DNA from: a virus | Reading direction: 5' to 3' (one strand) | Length of the DNA: 44,142 nt | IMG/VR virus record: IMGVR_UViG_3300025108_000006 | Coordinates: 1-44,142 of that record | Shown here: positions 1-8,278 of the stretch, in pieces | Numbering within the stretch: the first letter of the stretch is position 1 | How the letters are laid out: every line of letters starts with the position of its first letter | Notes under the pieces: model-generated | What the model was told of the DNA's origin: nothing | The model's database searches: none | Seen by the model: only the letters and a program-made list of their open reading frames with translations | Translations under genes and position numbers: made by a program

Positions 1-127
1 ACCCAACGGTCGAAACTTTCATCGCTCAAATTGAAGAGTTCTCCAACGACCTCGCTGAGAAAGAATTCGGAAGCGTACCTAAAGTTCTACGGATGCCTCA
101 CAAAGACGGCGATGAGAACAAGAAGGA
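1..127. repeat. 127-bp exact terminal overlap, copy 1
   Basis: Bases 1-127 are identical to the last 127 bases of the window (44016-44142). The repeat lies inside one reading frame, the single-stranded DNA-binding protein gene, which becomes whole only when the two ends are joined. A length of exactly 127 equals a common maximum assembler k-mer, so this is most likely the overlap left by assembling a circular graph, not a biological terminal repeat. Confidence 0.97.
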
Positions 128-413
128 AGAATTTCACGGTCACTGGACGATCACATGTAAGTCCAAGTACCAGCCAGGATTTATTGATGACACCAAGAAG
201 CCGCTACCAGACGGTATGGTCCCAATGTCAGGCGATCTGGTTCGAGCGTCGTTTGCATTGAATCCTTACGAAAATGGCGGCAACAAAGGTGTGTCAGGGC
301 AGCTACGCAATGTGATGCTTTGCGACAAACGTAACGCTGGCAATGATGACTTTGCGGACATCGCTGCAAGCGAACAGTCCACGGACGATGACGATGACGA
401 GTTCGACATCTAG
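3..413 (+). CDS. single-stranded DNA-binding protein (T7 gp2.5-like), 3' part
   Basis: This is the C-terminal part of a protein that starts at 43883 at the other end of the window; frame and sequence join through the shared 127 bases. The complete protein is about 180 residues. It begins MAKRPTKIVVSPPATAAY and ends in a strongly acidic tail, DDDDDEFDI. An acidic tail with a near-terminal phenylalanine is the signature of T7 gp2.5, where it contacts the DNA polymerase and helicase-primase. The expected role is to coat ssDNA and coordinate the replisome. It lies directly upstream of the RusA-like resolvase and primase-helicase, as expected for a T7-type replication cluster. Confidence 0.9.
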   Translation, partial: PTVETFIAQIEEFSNDLAEKEFGSVPKVLRMPHKDGDENKKEEFHGHWTITCKSKYQPGFIDDTKKPLPDGMVPMSGDLVRASFALNPYENGGNKGVSGQLRNVMLCDKRNAGNDDFADIAASEQSTDDDDDEFDI

Positions 414-441
414 CGCAGTGCGTCACCTCGGAGCGGCTGCG

Positions 442-819
442 TTGACAATACATCTCGCAGTCACGCCGGTCCCAGCGTCACGGCCTCGCGTGTCTCGTTG
501 GGGAACTTACTACGGCAAGACCTACCAAGCTTTTCGTTTAGAAATGCAAAAGGCTTTAGAGAACCACGTCGCAGAACCAATGAGCGGACCTATAGACGTG
601 GTGGTCGAAGCCGTGGTGCCAAAGCCACGCACTGGCAAACGTGCGTATCCACGGGGCGACGTCGATAACTACGCCAAAGGTATACTCGACAGCCTCACTA
701 CACATTCTGGAATCTGGTGGGATGACGATCAGGTGAACTGTCTGACAATTAGCAAACGATACGCTGAACCAGATGAGGCACCAGCAATCGTAATCCACTA
801 CGCAAACTCAAAGGACTAA
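442..819 (+). CDS. RusA-like Holliday junction resolvase
   Basis: The core PRGDVDNYAKGILDSL followed by WWDDDQV is the RusA-family active-site pattern: conserved aspartates and a lysine that bind metal and cut four-way junctions. The reading frame opens at 343, inside the SSB gene, but those first residues look non-native. I prefer the TTG at 442, which has GGAG about 9 bases upstream and gives a normal N-terminus (LTIHLAVTPVPASRPRVSRW); GTG at 418 is the alternative. The protein is then 125 residues, usual for RusA. It probably replaces T7 endonuclease I (gp3) in resolving replication and recombination branches before packaging. Confidence 0.85.
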   Translation: MTIHLAVTPVPASRPRVSRWGTYYGKTYQAFRLEMQKALENHVAEPMSGPIDVVVEAVVPKPRTGKRAYPRGDVDNYAKGILDSLTTHSGIWWDDDQVNCLTISKRYAEPDEAPAIVIHYANSKD

Positions 820-821
820 AC

Positions 822-1058
822 ATGTCGCAAATCGACACATTAAAACGTCACTTTCGGATCACTTATCGGATCAACGACATGGAAGCGCGGAGCATGTACC
901 GCATTCGTGCGTTGCCTCGAAGGATCAAAGACATGGAGATAATCGGTTACTCGTTCATTAGACAACGGAAGATCGATCCGACCGGTCAACGGTACGTGGA
1001 GTACGTGCTGAACCGCTCGGCGTCTGTCTATGAGGCGCAGCAACGTGGCCTTGGTTGA
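822..1058 (+). CDS. small helix-turn-helix protein (HTH_39-like)
   Basis: A 78-residue protein with the layout of the small phage helix-turn-helix family (compare HTH_39): a first helix (IDTLKRHFRITYRINDMEARSMY), a second helix (RIRALPRRIKDME), then a short beta wing (IIGYSFIRQRKI... QRYVEYVL). DNA binding is inferred from that fold; no target is known. It starts 2 bases after the resolvase stop and its 3' end overlaps the primase-helicase start by 29 bases, so it is translated as part of the replication operon. Confidence 0.7.
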   Translation: MSQIDTLKRHFRITYRINDMEARSMYRIRALPRRIKDMEIIGYSFIRQRKIDPTGQRYVEYVLNRSASVYEAQQRGLG

Positions 1059-2640
1059 GGCCCACCAGCCATGCAGTGCGTGTGGTTCGAGTGATGCTCT
1101 GAGTGTCTACACGGACCACACTTTTTGTTTCTCCTGTTCGCGCTACACGTCGCTCGGAGAGACCATACGACCAAAAAGGAAACAGCCAGTGAGCAACCTG
1201 ATTACCAGTGGTTACTATTCGGCACTTAAGAACCGCAAGATACGTGAAGAGACTTGCAGAAAATTCAGTTACCAACTTGCTGAACAGAACGGCAAGCCGG
1301 TTCACGTAGCACCGTATCGCGACCAAGCCGGTCAGCTTGTAGGCCAGAAGATCAGAGCGGCTAAAAAGCAATTCTATACGACAGGCGATATGACTGAGGT
1401 GCAGCTATTCGGTCAGCATCTTTGGACCAACAAAGGTGGTAAACGTATCGTCGTGACCGAGGGCGAGATCGATTGCCTCGCGTACCACCAAGTAAACCCA
1501 GCGTGGCCTGTCGTGTCGATCCCGAGTGGTGCACAAAGCAGTCCCAAAGCGATCACTCGTAACATTGAGTTCCTCGAAGGTTACCAAGAGGTGGTCTTCA
1601 TGTTCGACAACGACCAAGCGGGTGCGGAAGCAGCACAAAAGTGTGCCGATCTGATAACCCCAGGGAAAGCTAAGATCGCCACCACGCCGCTGAAAGATGC
1701 CGGTGAGATGCTGATCGCTGGTCGCGTGAAGGAACTTATCACTTGTGTCTACGAAGCGAAAACCCAACGACCTGACGGTGTCGTTAACGCAAAGGAACTT
1801 TGGGATGACATCAACAAAGATATCGACATGGGTGCGCCGTACCCGTTTCCAGCTTGGAATAAAATACTTTATGGTCTGCGTGACCGTGAACTCTTGGTTC
1901 TCACGGCTGGGTCAGGCGTTGGTAAAAGTACGATCTCGGCTCAGTTGGCCTACGATCTGGCGGTAAACCAACAGCAACCCGTCGCATACATTGCGCTCGA
2001 AGAGAGCGTCAGTCGCACAGCACTACGGTTCATGTCGCTTGCTGCAAAGAAACCATTGCACCTACCCAACGATCTGACTGAGGCCCAGCGCAAAGACGCA
2101 TTTGACTCTTCGCTTGGACACGGATTGGTAACGCTGTTCGATCATTTCGGCTCGGCAGACAGTGACCATTTGTTAGCAAAAATGAGATACATGGTGGTCG
2201 CGCTGGGCGCAAAGTTCGTGGTGCTAGATCACCTGTCGATCTTACTCAGTGGGGCAGACTTTATGGTCTCCAACACGGGGTCCGAGAGACAACAGATCGA
2301 CTACACAATGTCGAAGCTGCGTCAGTTCAGTGAACAGTATGGCTGTTCGATCATACTCATTAGCCACCTACGCAGATCAGGTGGTGACAAGGGGTTCGAA
2401 GACGGAGCCGAACCAACACTTTCGTCCCTGCGTGGATCACAATCGGTGGCCCAACTCGCAGACACCGTGGTCGCGGTAAGTCGTGACGCTTCCGGTGGTG
2501 AAGACATACTGAAGGTCGCGTGTCTAAAGAACAGATACGTGGGCATCACGGGACCAATGGGTCACCTTGTATACGACCACGATACAGCAACTCTGTATGA
2601 AGCAAATCCAGACAACTTCGATGACATTGAGGATATGTAA
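1030..2640 (+). CDS. DNA primase/helicase (T7 gp4-like)
   Basis: A 536-residue bifunctional replication protein. The N-terminus carries a zinc-binding motif, CSACGSSDALSVY...FCFSC. It is followed by a Toprim primase core (VVTEGEIDCLA near residue 140, then FMFDNDQAGAEA) and a RecA-like helicase with Walker A GSGVGKST near residues 294-301 and a Walker B-like VVLDHLSIL. T7 gp4 is 566 residues with the same domain order. It should unwind DNA at the fork and make primers for the adjacent polymerase. The start is uncertain because the first ATG overlaps the preceding gene; a few residues could be trimmed without touching the zinc motif. Confidence 0.95.
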   Translation: MRRSNVALVEAHQPCSACGSSDALSVYTDHTFCFSCSRYTSLGETIRPKRKQPVSNLITSGYYSALKNRKIREETCRKFSYQLAEQNGKPVHVAPYRDQAGQLVGQKIRAAKKQFYTTGDMTEVQLFGQHLWTNKGGKRIVVTEGEIDCLAYHQVNPAWPVVSIPSGAQSSPKAITRNIEFLEGYQEVVFMFDNDQAGAEAAQKCADLITPGKAKIATTPLKDAGEMLIAGRVKELITCVYEAKTQRPDGVVNAKELWDDINKDIDMGAPYPFPAWNKILYGLRDRELLVLTAGSGVGKSTISAQLAYDLAVNQQQPVAYIALEESVSRTALRFMSLAAKKPLHLPNDLTEAQRKDAFDSSLGHGLVTLFDHFGSADSDHLLAKMRYMVVALGAKFVVLDHLSILLSGADFMVSNTGSERQQIDYTMSKLRQFSEQYGCSIILISHLRRSGGDKGFEDGAEPTLSSLRGSQSVAQLADTVVAVSRDASGGEDILKVACLKNRYVGITGPMGHLVYDHDTATLYEANPDNFDDIEDM

Positions 2641-2645
2641 ACAAA

Positions 2646-4379
2646 ATGAATCTACCGGATATTCTGATAGCCGACATTGAAACAGATGGACTACTCCATC
2701 AGATGACCAAAGTGCACTGCATTTCGATTGGCACACTTGATGGCACGGTGACGTGCTACGCCGATCACCCTGATTACCCACCGATCAGACACGGCCTCGC
2801 CCGACTACGCACCGCTGATCGTGTTGTATTCCACAACGGCGTTGGGTTCGATTACCCAGCACTCGCGATGATCTACGGTGATGACGTGATGGATCGCAAC
2901 TTGATCTGGGACAGTCTTATTGTCTCACGTCTAGTCCAGCCCACCGGCAGACGTCACGGCCTCGCGGCATGGGGTGAACAACTTGGTTTCCCGAAAGGAG
3001 ACTACGACGATTGGTCTCGCTTCACGCCAGAGATGGGAGCGTATTGTGATCAAGACGTCGCCGTAACGACCAAGGTCTATCAGCACTTGCAGACGCTGAT
3101 CGATTACACGTTGGGTGCTGCGATTCAATTGGAGCATGACTTCGCTTGGGTCATCCATCTGCAAGAACAACACGGGTTTCGCTTAGACGTCGAAGCGGCA
3201 CAAGCGTTGGCGGTGGAGATGCGTGGCGAGATGGTGGAGATCGAAGCGGAACTGCAAGAAATCTTCCCGCCCATCACGCACGAAAGGTGGAGCGAAAAGA
3301 CCGGCAAGCGTCTCAAGGATCGTATAGAAATCTTTAATCCTGGTAGCCGTAAGCAGATCGCTGAACGCCTAATCGCAAAGTACAACTGGAAACCCAAAGT
3401 CTTCACCCCCGCCGGTAGTCCTCAGATTGATGAAGGCGTTTTGTCGATCCTCAAGTACCCAGAAGCCAAAGCGTTAAGCAGATACTTTCGGTGCCAAAAG
3501 CAACTTTCTCAGATCAGTGAAGGTGACAGCGGGTGGCTCAAGTGTGTCTCCAGACGTGGTTATGTCCACGGCAAGGTCAATACTCTTGGGACAACCACGT
3601 CCAGATGCTCACATTTCGGCCCGAACATGGGGAATATCGATAAGAAAGACCCACGGATGCGTGAGGTCTGGAAGCCAGACGTTGGTCACCTACTCGTAGG
3701 GATCGACGCAGACGCGCTTGAACTGCGAATGCTTGCGTCATACCTCGGCTTGTTCGATGAAGGTCGGTATCGCGATCAGCTATTACTGGGTGACAAAGAC
3801 AAAGGAACCGACGTCCATTCGATGACCGGCAAGCTGGTACAAATTGAAAATCGAAATGACGTAAAACGTCTCACATATGCATACCTCTACGGTGCGTCCG
3901 ACCGCAAACTTTCTGAAATCTTAAAGGACGCCGGTAGTCCGCTGAAAGGTAAGGAAGCACGTAAGCGTATCGGTGAAGGTGTCGTGGGTCTCGGTAAACT
4001 TTCAGACATCGTCGTTAAGAAATCCCAAAAGGGATACATCTTGGGTGTCGATAAGCGTCGTGTACCAACCAAGAGTGAACACTCGGCGTTAAACTTTTTG
4101 CTCCAATCGTGCGGGGCGATACTTATGAAAAAAGCCGTGCAGGTTTTCCACTTCGACCTCTGCGTCAGCGAGGGACTAGTGGTGAACGACCGGCCTGTTG
4201 GCTTTCACTACTGCGCCAACGTGCACGATGAAGTCCAACTGTCGTGCGAACCACAACTTGCAGAGACGTTGGGCAAACTCTTTGCCAAAGCAATCACCCT
4301 TGCAGGGGAACGATTAGGTCTCCGCTGTCCGACCTCTGGGTCATACGACATCGGCAAATCATGGCTCGAAACACACTAA
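2646..4379 (+). CDS. family A DNA polymerase (T7 gp5-like)
   Basis: A 577-residue polymerase with an N-terminal 3'-5' exonuclease (IADIETDGL, then HNGVGFDYPAL, then YCDQDVAVT) and a C-terminal polymerase domain. Motif A is IDADALELR, with D354, E359 and R361. Motif B is KRLTYAYLYGA. Motif C is VHDEVQ, with D528. These are the hallmarks of phage T7-type DNA polymerases. It is shorter than T7 gp5 (704 residues), mostly through shorter linkers. It follows the helicase by 5 bases and is followed by the exonuclease, so synthesis, priming and degradation of host DNA are expressed together. Confidence 0.96.
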   Translation: MNLPDILIADIETDGLLHQMTKVHCISIGTLDGTVTCYADHPDYPPIRHGLARLRTADRVVFHNGVGFDYPALAMIYGDDVMDRNLIWDSLIVSRLVQPTGRRHGLAAWGEQLGFPKGDYDDWSRFTPEMGAYCDQDVAVTTKVYQHLQTLIDYTLGAAIQLEHDFAWVIHLQEQHGFRLDVEAAQALAVEMRGEMVEIEAELQEIFPPITHERWSEKTGKRLKDRIEIFNPGSRKQIAERLIAKYNWKPKVFTPAGSPQIDEGVLSILKYPEAKALSRYFRCQKQLSQISEGDSGWLKCVSRRGYVHGKVNTLGTTTSRCSHFGPNMGNIDKKDPRMREVWKPDVGHLLVGIDADALELRMLASYLGLFDEGRYRDQLLLGDKDKGTDVHSMTGKLVQIENRNDVKRLTYAYLYGASDRKLSEILKDAGSPLKGKEARKRIGEGVVGLGKLSDIVVKKSQKGYILGVDKRRVPTKSEHSALNFLLQSCGAILMKKAVQVFHFDLCVSEGLVVNDRPVGFHYCANVHDEVQLSCEPQLAETLGKLFAKAITLAGERLGLRCPTSGSYDIGKSWLETH

Positions 4380-4388
4380 GGAAATCAT

Positions 4389-5363
4389 ATGACTGTTGCG
4401 TTAATTGACGCCGATATCATTGCGTATCGGGCGGCTGCGAAAACTATGGACCGCTTCGATGACGTTCTAATCGGAGACCCAAAGACCGCGATCCGTGAAG
4501 CGGACTTGTTGGTCGAACACTGGACACGGGTAGTTAAACCAAACAAAATCATCATGTGCTGGTCGTGTCCGTCGCGGGTTTACTTTCGCCACGACATCTA
4601 CCCCGAATACAAAGGCAATCGTAAAGGTTCTGAAAGCCCACCAGCACTCAGCGCGGTCATTGAGTACCTCAAAGACAAACATCAGTCAGTCCACTTCGCC
4701 GGTCTTGAAGCTGATGACGTGTTGGGAATTCTCAGTGGGCATCCTGACCTAACGAACCCTGTCGTGATCTCAATCGACAAAGACATGATGACCCTGCCTA
4801 CAAAGTTCTACAACCCCGACCGCATGACCAGACCACTTAGGACAAACCGTGGGATGGCTGACCGGTTGATCTACAAGCAAGCCCTGACGGGTGACAGCGT
4901 AGACAACTACCGAGGCATTCCAGGGATTGGCCCAGCGAAAGCCGAGAAGATACTCGACAGCGGCAGTCAGCAAAACCTCTGGCAGTCCACGGTCGCAGCG
5001 TTTGTCGATAACCGACTGACCACAAAATACGCAATCACCATGATGCAACTCGCAAGGATATTGCGGTTCGAAGATTACAATTACACTACGGGAGAAGTAC
5101 GCCTATGGCATCCAACGGAAACGATCTGGCACAAACCATCAGCCCTGCCCACTACAAGTTCCGCAACGGCATCGAAACCATCGATTACAGTCTTGCAGTC
5201 TGCGAGAAACTCAAAGGCAACGAAGCGGTCTGCGTCAGCAACGTCATCAAATACGTCAGCCGATACGCCTTCAAAGGCCGTGCGGAAGCGGACCTCCAAA
5301 AAGCGCAGTGGTATCTCCAAAGGCTCATCGTCGAGTTCAACAAAGGTCGTGAGCAATGACTAA
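4389..5363 (+). CDS. 5'-3' exonuclease (T7 gp6-like) with overprinted tail
   Basis: A FEN/RNase H-like nuclease. Metal-binding residues lie in LIDADIIAY, EADDVLG and SIDKDMM, and a helix-3-turn-helix in DSVDNYRGIPGIGPAKAEKIL. In T7-like phages this enzyme removes primers and degrades host DNA to nucleotides. The recognisable family sequence ends near residue 240 (ARILRFEDYNYTTGEVRLW, about 5105). The frame then stays open for roughly 85 more residues rich in Ser, Thr, Lys and Arg. That tail is read in a different frame from the DUF3310 gene that occupies the same bases. The tail may be real but is compositionally unlike a folded domain. Confidence 0.9.
   Translation: MTVALIDADIIAYRAAAKTMDRFDDVLIGDPKTAIREADLLVEHWTRVVKPNKIIMCWSCPSRVYFRHDIYPEYKGNRKGSESPPALSAVIEYLKDKHQSVHFAGLEADDVLGILSGHPDLTNPVVISIDKDMMTLPTKFYNPDRMTRPLRTNRGMADRLIYKQALTGDSVDNYRGIPGIGPAKAEKILDSGSQQNLWQSTVAAFVDNRLTTKYAITMMQLARILRFEDYNYTTGEVRLWHPTETIWHKPSALPTTSSATASKPSITVLQSARNSKATKRSASATSSNTSADTPSKAVRKRTSKKRSGISKGSSSSSTKVVSND
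5105..5359 (+). CDS. DUF3310 family protein
   Basis: An 84-residue protein carrying the DUF3310 pattern: HYKFRNGIETIDYSL, a central VCVSNVIKYVSRYAFKG, then DLQKAQWYLQRLI. The family is common in marine T7-like phages within nucleotide-metabolism clusters; its biochemical role is not established (sometimes labelled nucleotide kinase). The whole gene lies inside the 3' end of the exonuclease frame. Its last four bases (ATGA) overlap the start of the following MazG-like gene, so translation is probably coupled. Confidence 0.85.
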   Translation: MASNGNDLAQTISPAHYKFRNGIETIDYSLAVCEKLKGNEAVCVSNVIKYVSRYAFKGRAEADLQKAQWYLQRLIVEFNKGREQ

Positions 5364-5784
5364 GATCGCACTGGATAAACTGTTGAACCGCGAAGAAACT
5401 TACAAGGAATTCGCAGAGGCTGCACGGCACCCGCTGAACGTCGAGTTCACCAAAGCTGAGTGCTATAAGCGTTTCAAGTTTTTGGCTGAAGAAGTCGATG
5501 AGGTTCTCGACGCAATCGACAAGATGGACGATGTTGATTTTGAACCAGTGACAGTCGAGCAAGCCATCGAACTGAAGGCTCACCTACTGAAAGAACTTGC
5601 TGACGTTCAGTACACCCTCAGTGGGTTTGCCGCCACGTTTGGTCTTAATCTTTCAAAGGCATACGAGCGTGTTCACGCATCGAACATGACAAAGTTTAGT
5701 GATGATGGTGCTGTCTATAGTGCCAACGGCAAAGTCTTGAAGCCAACCACATATCGCCCACCATATTTAGAGGACATCCTATGA
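5356..5784 (+). CDS. MazG-like / phosphoribosyl-ATP pyrophosphohydrolase-like protein
   Basis: A 142-residue all-alpha NTP pyrophosphohydrolase type. Acidic metal-binding residues sit in LAEEVDEVLDAID and in LLKELADVQYTLSG, the typical EExxE plus ExxD arrangement. The C-terminus (SNMTKFSDDGAV... NGKVLK...YRPPYLEDIL) matches the phage subfamily. The likely role is hydrolysis of non-canonical or excess nucleotides, or modulation of host nucleotide alarm signals, during infection. It overlaps DUF3310 and the RNR gene by 4 bases each, so the three form one tight nucleotide-metabolism unit. Confidence 0.85.
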   Translation: MTKIALDKLLNREETYKEFAEAARHPLNVEFTKAECYKRFKFLAEEVDEVLDAIDKMDDVDFEPVTVEQAIELKAHLLKELADVQYTLSGFAATFGLNLSKAYERVHASNMTKFSDDGAVYSANGKVLKPTTYRPPYLEDIL

Positions 5785-7742
5785 AATCACCATCGACACG
5801 CGCACAGATTATCACGCGCCGCACATACAACCGTCCTCTGGATGACGCCGGTACGAAGTTCGAAAGCTGGGAACAAACAGTTGATCGTGTGATCGACCAT
5901 CAGGGCTGGCTCTGGTGTCGTGCGGCTGGGGCTAAAGAAGTCACCAACGTAATGCACAACGAACTTGCCGTTCTCAAAAGCTTAATGATGGACCGCAAGG
6001 TTTCTATGAGTGGACGGACGCTTTGGCTTGGCGGCACAGAGATCAGTAAGCGTCGTGAAGCATCTATGTTTAACTGTTCGTTTACCCACGCCAAAACTGT
6101 CAGTGACCTTGTCGATATCTTGTGGCTCCTATTGCAAGGTGCTGGCGTCGGCTTTGTACCACGGGCTGGCACGTTGAATGGCTTTACGAAACCAATGAAC
6201 GTCGAGGTCAAACGGTCCAAGCGTAAAGCTAAAGGCGGCTGTGACCACAACGTCGAGCGTTGGGACGAAGACAAAAAGGTCTGGTCGATTGCTGTTGGTG
6301 ACTCTGCAGAGGCATGGGCTAAAGCTGTTGGCAAGTTGATGGCCGGTAAGTATCCAGCGGACACTCTTGTTCTTGACTTTAGTCAAATACGCCCAGCCGG
6401 TGATCGCTTGGCGGGGTACGGTTGGATATCATCTGGTGACGCTGCGATTGCCAAAGCGTTTACAGCTATCGCCACGATCATGTCTAAACGTGCCGGTCAG
6501 TTGCTCAAGAAGATGGACATTCTGGATATCGTCAACTGGTTAGGCACAGTTTTGTCGAGCCGTCGCAGCGCAGAAATTTGTCTAGTTGAGTACGGATCAG
6601 CCGAGTGGGAAGAGTTCGCCACGGCAAAGAATGAACATTGGATAGACAATCCGCAACGCTCTCAGTCGAACAACAGTTTGATCTTTAACCAGAAGCCAAG
6701 CCGCAAAGAACTCTCATCGATCTTTCAGTTAATGATTGACAGCAACGGGTCGGAGCCAGGATTTATTAACGGTGAAGCTGCCAGAGCGAGGGCACCGTGG
6801 TTCGACGGATGCAATCCGTGCGCGGAGATTTTACTTTCTGACAAAAGCGTATGCAACCTCTGTGAAATTGACGTTAGTAAATTCGTAGGTGATACCAATG
6901 GTTTGCACCACGCCGCAAAGATCGTCGCCCGTGCTAACTATCGACAAACGTGTGTGAACTTTAACGACGGCATTCTGCAAGAGGCTTGGCAACAGAACAA
7001 CGACTTCTTGAGGTTGTGCGGTGTGGGACTGACAGGCATCGTCAGTGGTCACCTGTCGGCTTACGATCTGAAGAGTCTCAGAAACATTGTGGTTCAAGCT
7101 GCTTACTCAATGAGCGACGAACTGGGAACTCCACGTCCCAAGAATGTCACGACGGTCAAACCAAGTGGAACTCTCAGCAAGATCATGGACTGTCCAGAAG
7201 GTGTGCACAAACCGTTGGGTCGTTATATCTTCAACAACGTCAACTTTAGTAGACACGACCCGATATTGGGGATGCTTGAAGCTGCAAACTACAAGGTCAT
7301 CCCGAACCCAATGGACCCAGACGCTGTGCTTGTGACCTTTCCGGTCGAGTGGAAAGACCTCAAGTTCGACTCGGTCAACGGTAAACAGGTCAATCTCGAA
7401 AGTGCTATCGACCAGCTACGCCGCTACAAGATGCTGATGGAACATTACGTCGAACAGAACTGTTCCGTTACGATCTCTTATGACCCAAGCGAGGCTGAAG
7501 GTATTGTCGATTGGTTACTTGCGAACTGGGACTCATACGTTGGAGTATCTTGGTTGTTTCGTAATGATCCGTCGAAGACAGCCGAGGACTTGGGATACAA
7601 ATATTTACCCCAAGAAGTTGTCGATGCTGAGACGTACTATGAGTACAACGACAAGTTACTGCCGGTAGACATCGAACTGTACAACACGCTCGAAGAACTG
7701 ATGGACGATGAATGTGCCACTGGCGCATGTCCAATACGGTGA
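5781..7742 (+). CDS. nrdJ: class II adenosylcobalamin-dependent ribonucleotide reductase
   Basis: A 653-residue monomeric-type RNR that reduces ribonucleotides to deoxyribonucleotides for phage DNA synthesis. The central motif NPCAEILL places the thiyl-radical cysteine at C347 with the partner glutamate E349. The first redox cysteine is probably in MFNCSF (C99), its partner in VCNLCE, and the C-terminal shuttle pair is C645/C650 in the tail ECATGACPIR. No class I small subunit or class III activase gene is present, which fits class II and dependence on host vitamin B12. Comparable enzymes occur in marine podophages. A zinc-ribbon protein resembling the RNR repressor NrdR follows shortly downstream. 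Confidence 0.93.
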   Translation: MKSPSTRAQIITRRTYNRPLDDAGTKFESWEQTVDRVIDHQGWLWCRAAGAKEVTNVMHNELAVLKSLMMDRKVSMSGRTLWLGGTEISKRREASMFNCSFTHAKTVSDLVDILWLLLQGAGVGFVPRAGTLNGFTKPMNVEVKRSKRKAKGGCDHNVERWDEDKKVWSIAVGDSAEAWAKAVGKLMAGKYPADTLVLDFSQIRPAGDRLAGYGWISSGDAAIAKAFTAIATIMSKRAGQLLKKMDILDIVNWLGTVLSSRRSAEICLVEYGSAEWEEFATAKNEHWIDNPQRSQSNNSLIFNQKPSRKELSSIFQLMIDSNGSEPGFINGEAARARAPWFDGCNPCAEILLSDKSVCNLCEIDVSKFVGDTNGLHHAAKIVARANYRQTCVNFNDGILQEAWQQNNDFLRLCGVGLTGIVSGHLSAYDLKSLRNIVVQAAYSMSDELGTPRPKNVTTVKPSGTLSKIMDCPEGVHKPLGRYIFNNVNFSRHDPILGMLEAANYKVIPNPMDPDAVLVTFPVEWKDLKFDSVNGKQVNLESAIDQLRRYKMLMEHYVEQNCSVTISYDPSEAEGIVDWLLANWDSYVGVSWLFRNDPSKTAEDLGYKYLPQEVVDAETYYEYNDKLLPVDIELYNTLEELMDDECATGACPIR

Positions 7743-7747
7743 ACGAC

Positions 7748-7912
7748 ATGATTGATCGTGACATCCATAAATTCTCTTTCAGCGATCTTTTAGTGGTCTT
7801 TGAGAAGCTCCAAGAACTTTATGAACTCAAAAAGAGGGAAGCAGACGAACTTCGCCACGAATTGGCGAAAGCTGAAGCGCAACTCAAGCTGTGGAAAGGA
7901 ACGGGCCTATGA
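7748..7912 (+). CDS. small coiled-coil protein
   Basis: A 54-residue protein, MIDRDIHKFSFSDLLVVFEK followed by a charged helix rich in Leu, Glu and Lys with heptad spacing (EKLQELYELKKREADELRHE). No known family is recognised. I chose ATG 7748 because GGTGA sits 6-10 bases upstream, overlapping the RNR stop; ATG 7730 would add six residues. Its stop overlaps the start of the zinc-ribbon gene (ATGATGA), so the two are probably translationally coupled. Confidence 0.6.
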   Translation: MIDRDIHKFSFSDLLVVFEKLQELYELKKREADELRHELAKAEAQLKLWKGTGL

Positions 7913-8109
7913 TGAATCTTGTGGGCTGCAATGTGTGTGGCAATCACGCGACTAAAGTAGTCTTCACGTCGCAGGTAATCCGTAACGACGTTTATTACAC
8001 ACGCCGCAAACGACAGTGTCCGATCTGTAAGGCCAGCTATCGGACACAAGAAGTTCTCGAAGAGAATTTCGAGCGGTGGAACCAAGCGGAGACTTCTGCC
8101 AATGGATGA
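7909..8109 (+). CDS. NrdR-like zinc-ribbon protein
   Basis: A 66-residue protein with two Cys pairs, CNVCG and CPIC, separated by VIRNDVYYTRRKRQ and followed by ASYRTQEVLEENFERW. The spacing, the basic RRK patch before the second pair and the R(F/Y)RT(Q/Y)E segment closely resemble the N-terminal zinc ribbon of NrdR, the repressor of ribonucleotide reductase genes. The ATP-cone that normally follows in NrdR is absent. The upstream start (7891) is less likely than ATG 7909, which has AAGGA at 7896-7900 and overlaps the previous stop. Binding to nrd promoter boxes is a guess from the fold and from its place near the RNR gene. Confidence 0.7.
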   Translation: MMNLVGCNVCGNHATKVVFTSQVIRNDVYYTRRKRQCPICKASYRTQEVLEENFERWNQAETSANG

Positions 8110-8278
8110 CTTACCGCTAGAAACACTCAAGTTTATCGAAGCGTTGGACAAACATCATCCACGGCGATGCATACAGTTCGATGAGGATGTCATCTTGGCG
8201 CATCGTTACGCTGCCGTCCGCGAATTCATAGACGGTCTTGTCCTGATCAAAGAAGACTATGAGAACGGTGAGCCATGA
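8102..8278 (+). CDS. small conserved phage protein
   Basis: A 58-residue protein beginning MDDLPLETLKFIEALDKHHP, with a central RRCIQFDEDVILAHRYAAVR and an acidic end. The pattern of a proline-arginine-cysteine turn followed by an AHRYA helix resembles small proteins found between nucleotide-metabolism and head genes in marine T7-like phages; no function is known. It overlaps the zinc-ribbon gene by 8 bases and its stop overlaps the acetyltransferase start (ATGA). Composition and coupling on both sides support real translation despite the small size. Confidence 0.7.
   Translation: MDDLPLETLKFIEALDKHHPRRCIQFDEDVILAHRYAAVREFIDGLVLIKEDYENGEP

Noticed and set aside
343-441. N-terminal extension of the resolvase frame overlapping the SSB gene.
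   Set aside because: The extra residues are the out-of-frame shadow of the acidic SSB tail and lack a ribosome site; the RusA-type protein starts naturally near 442.
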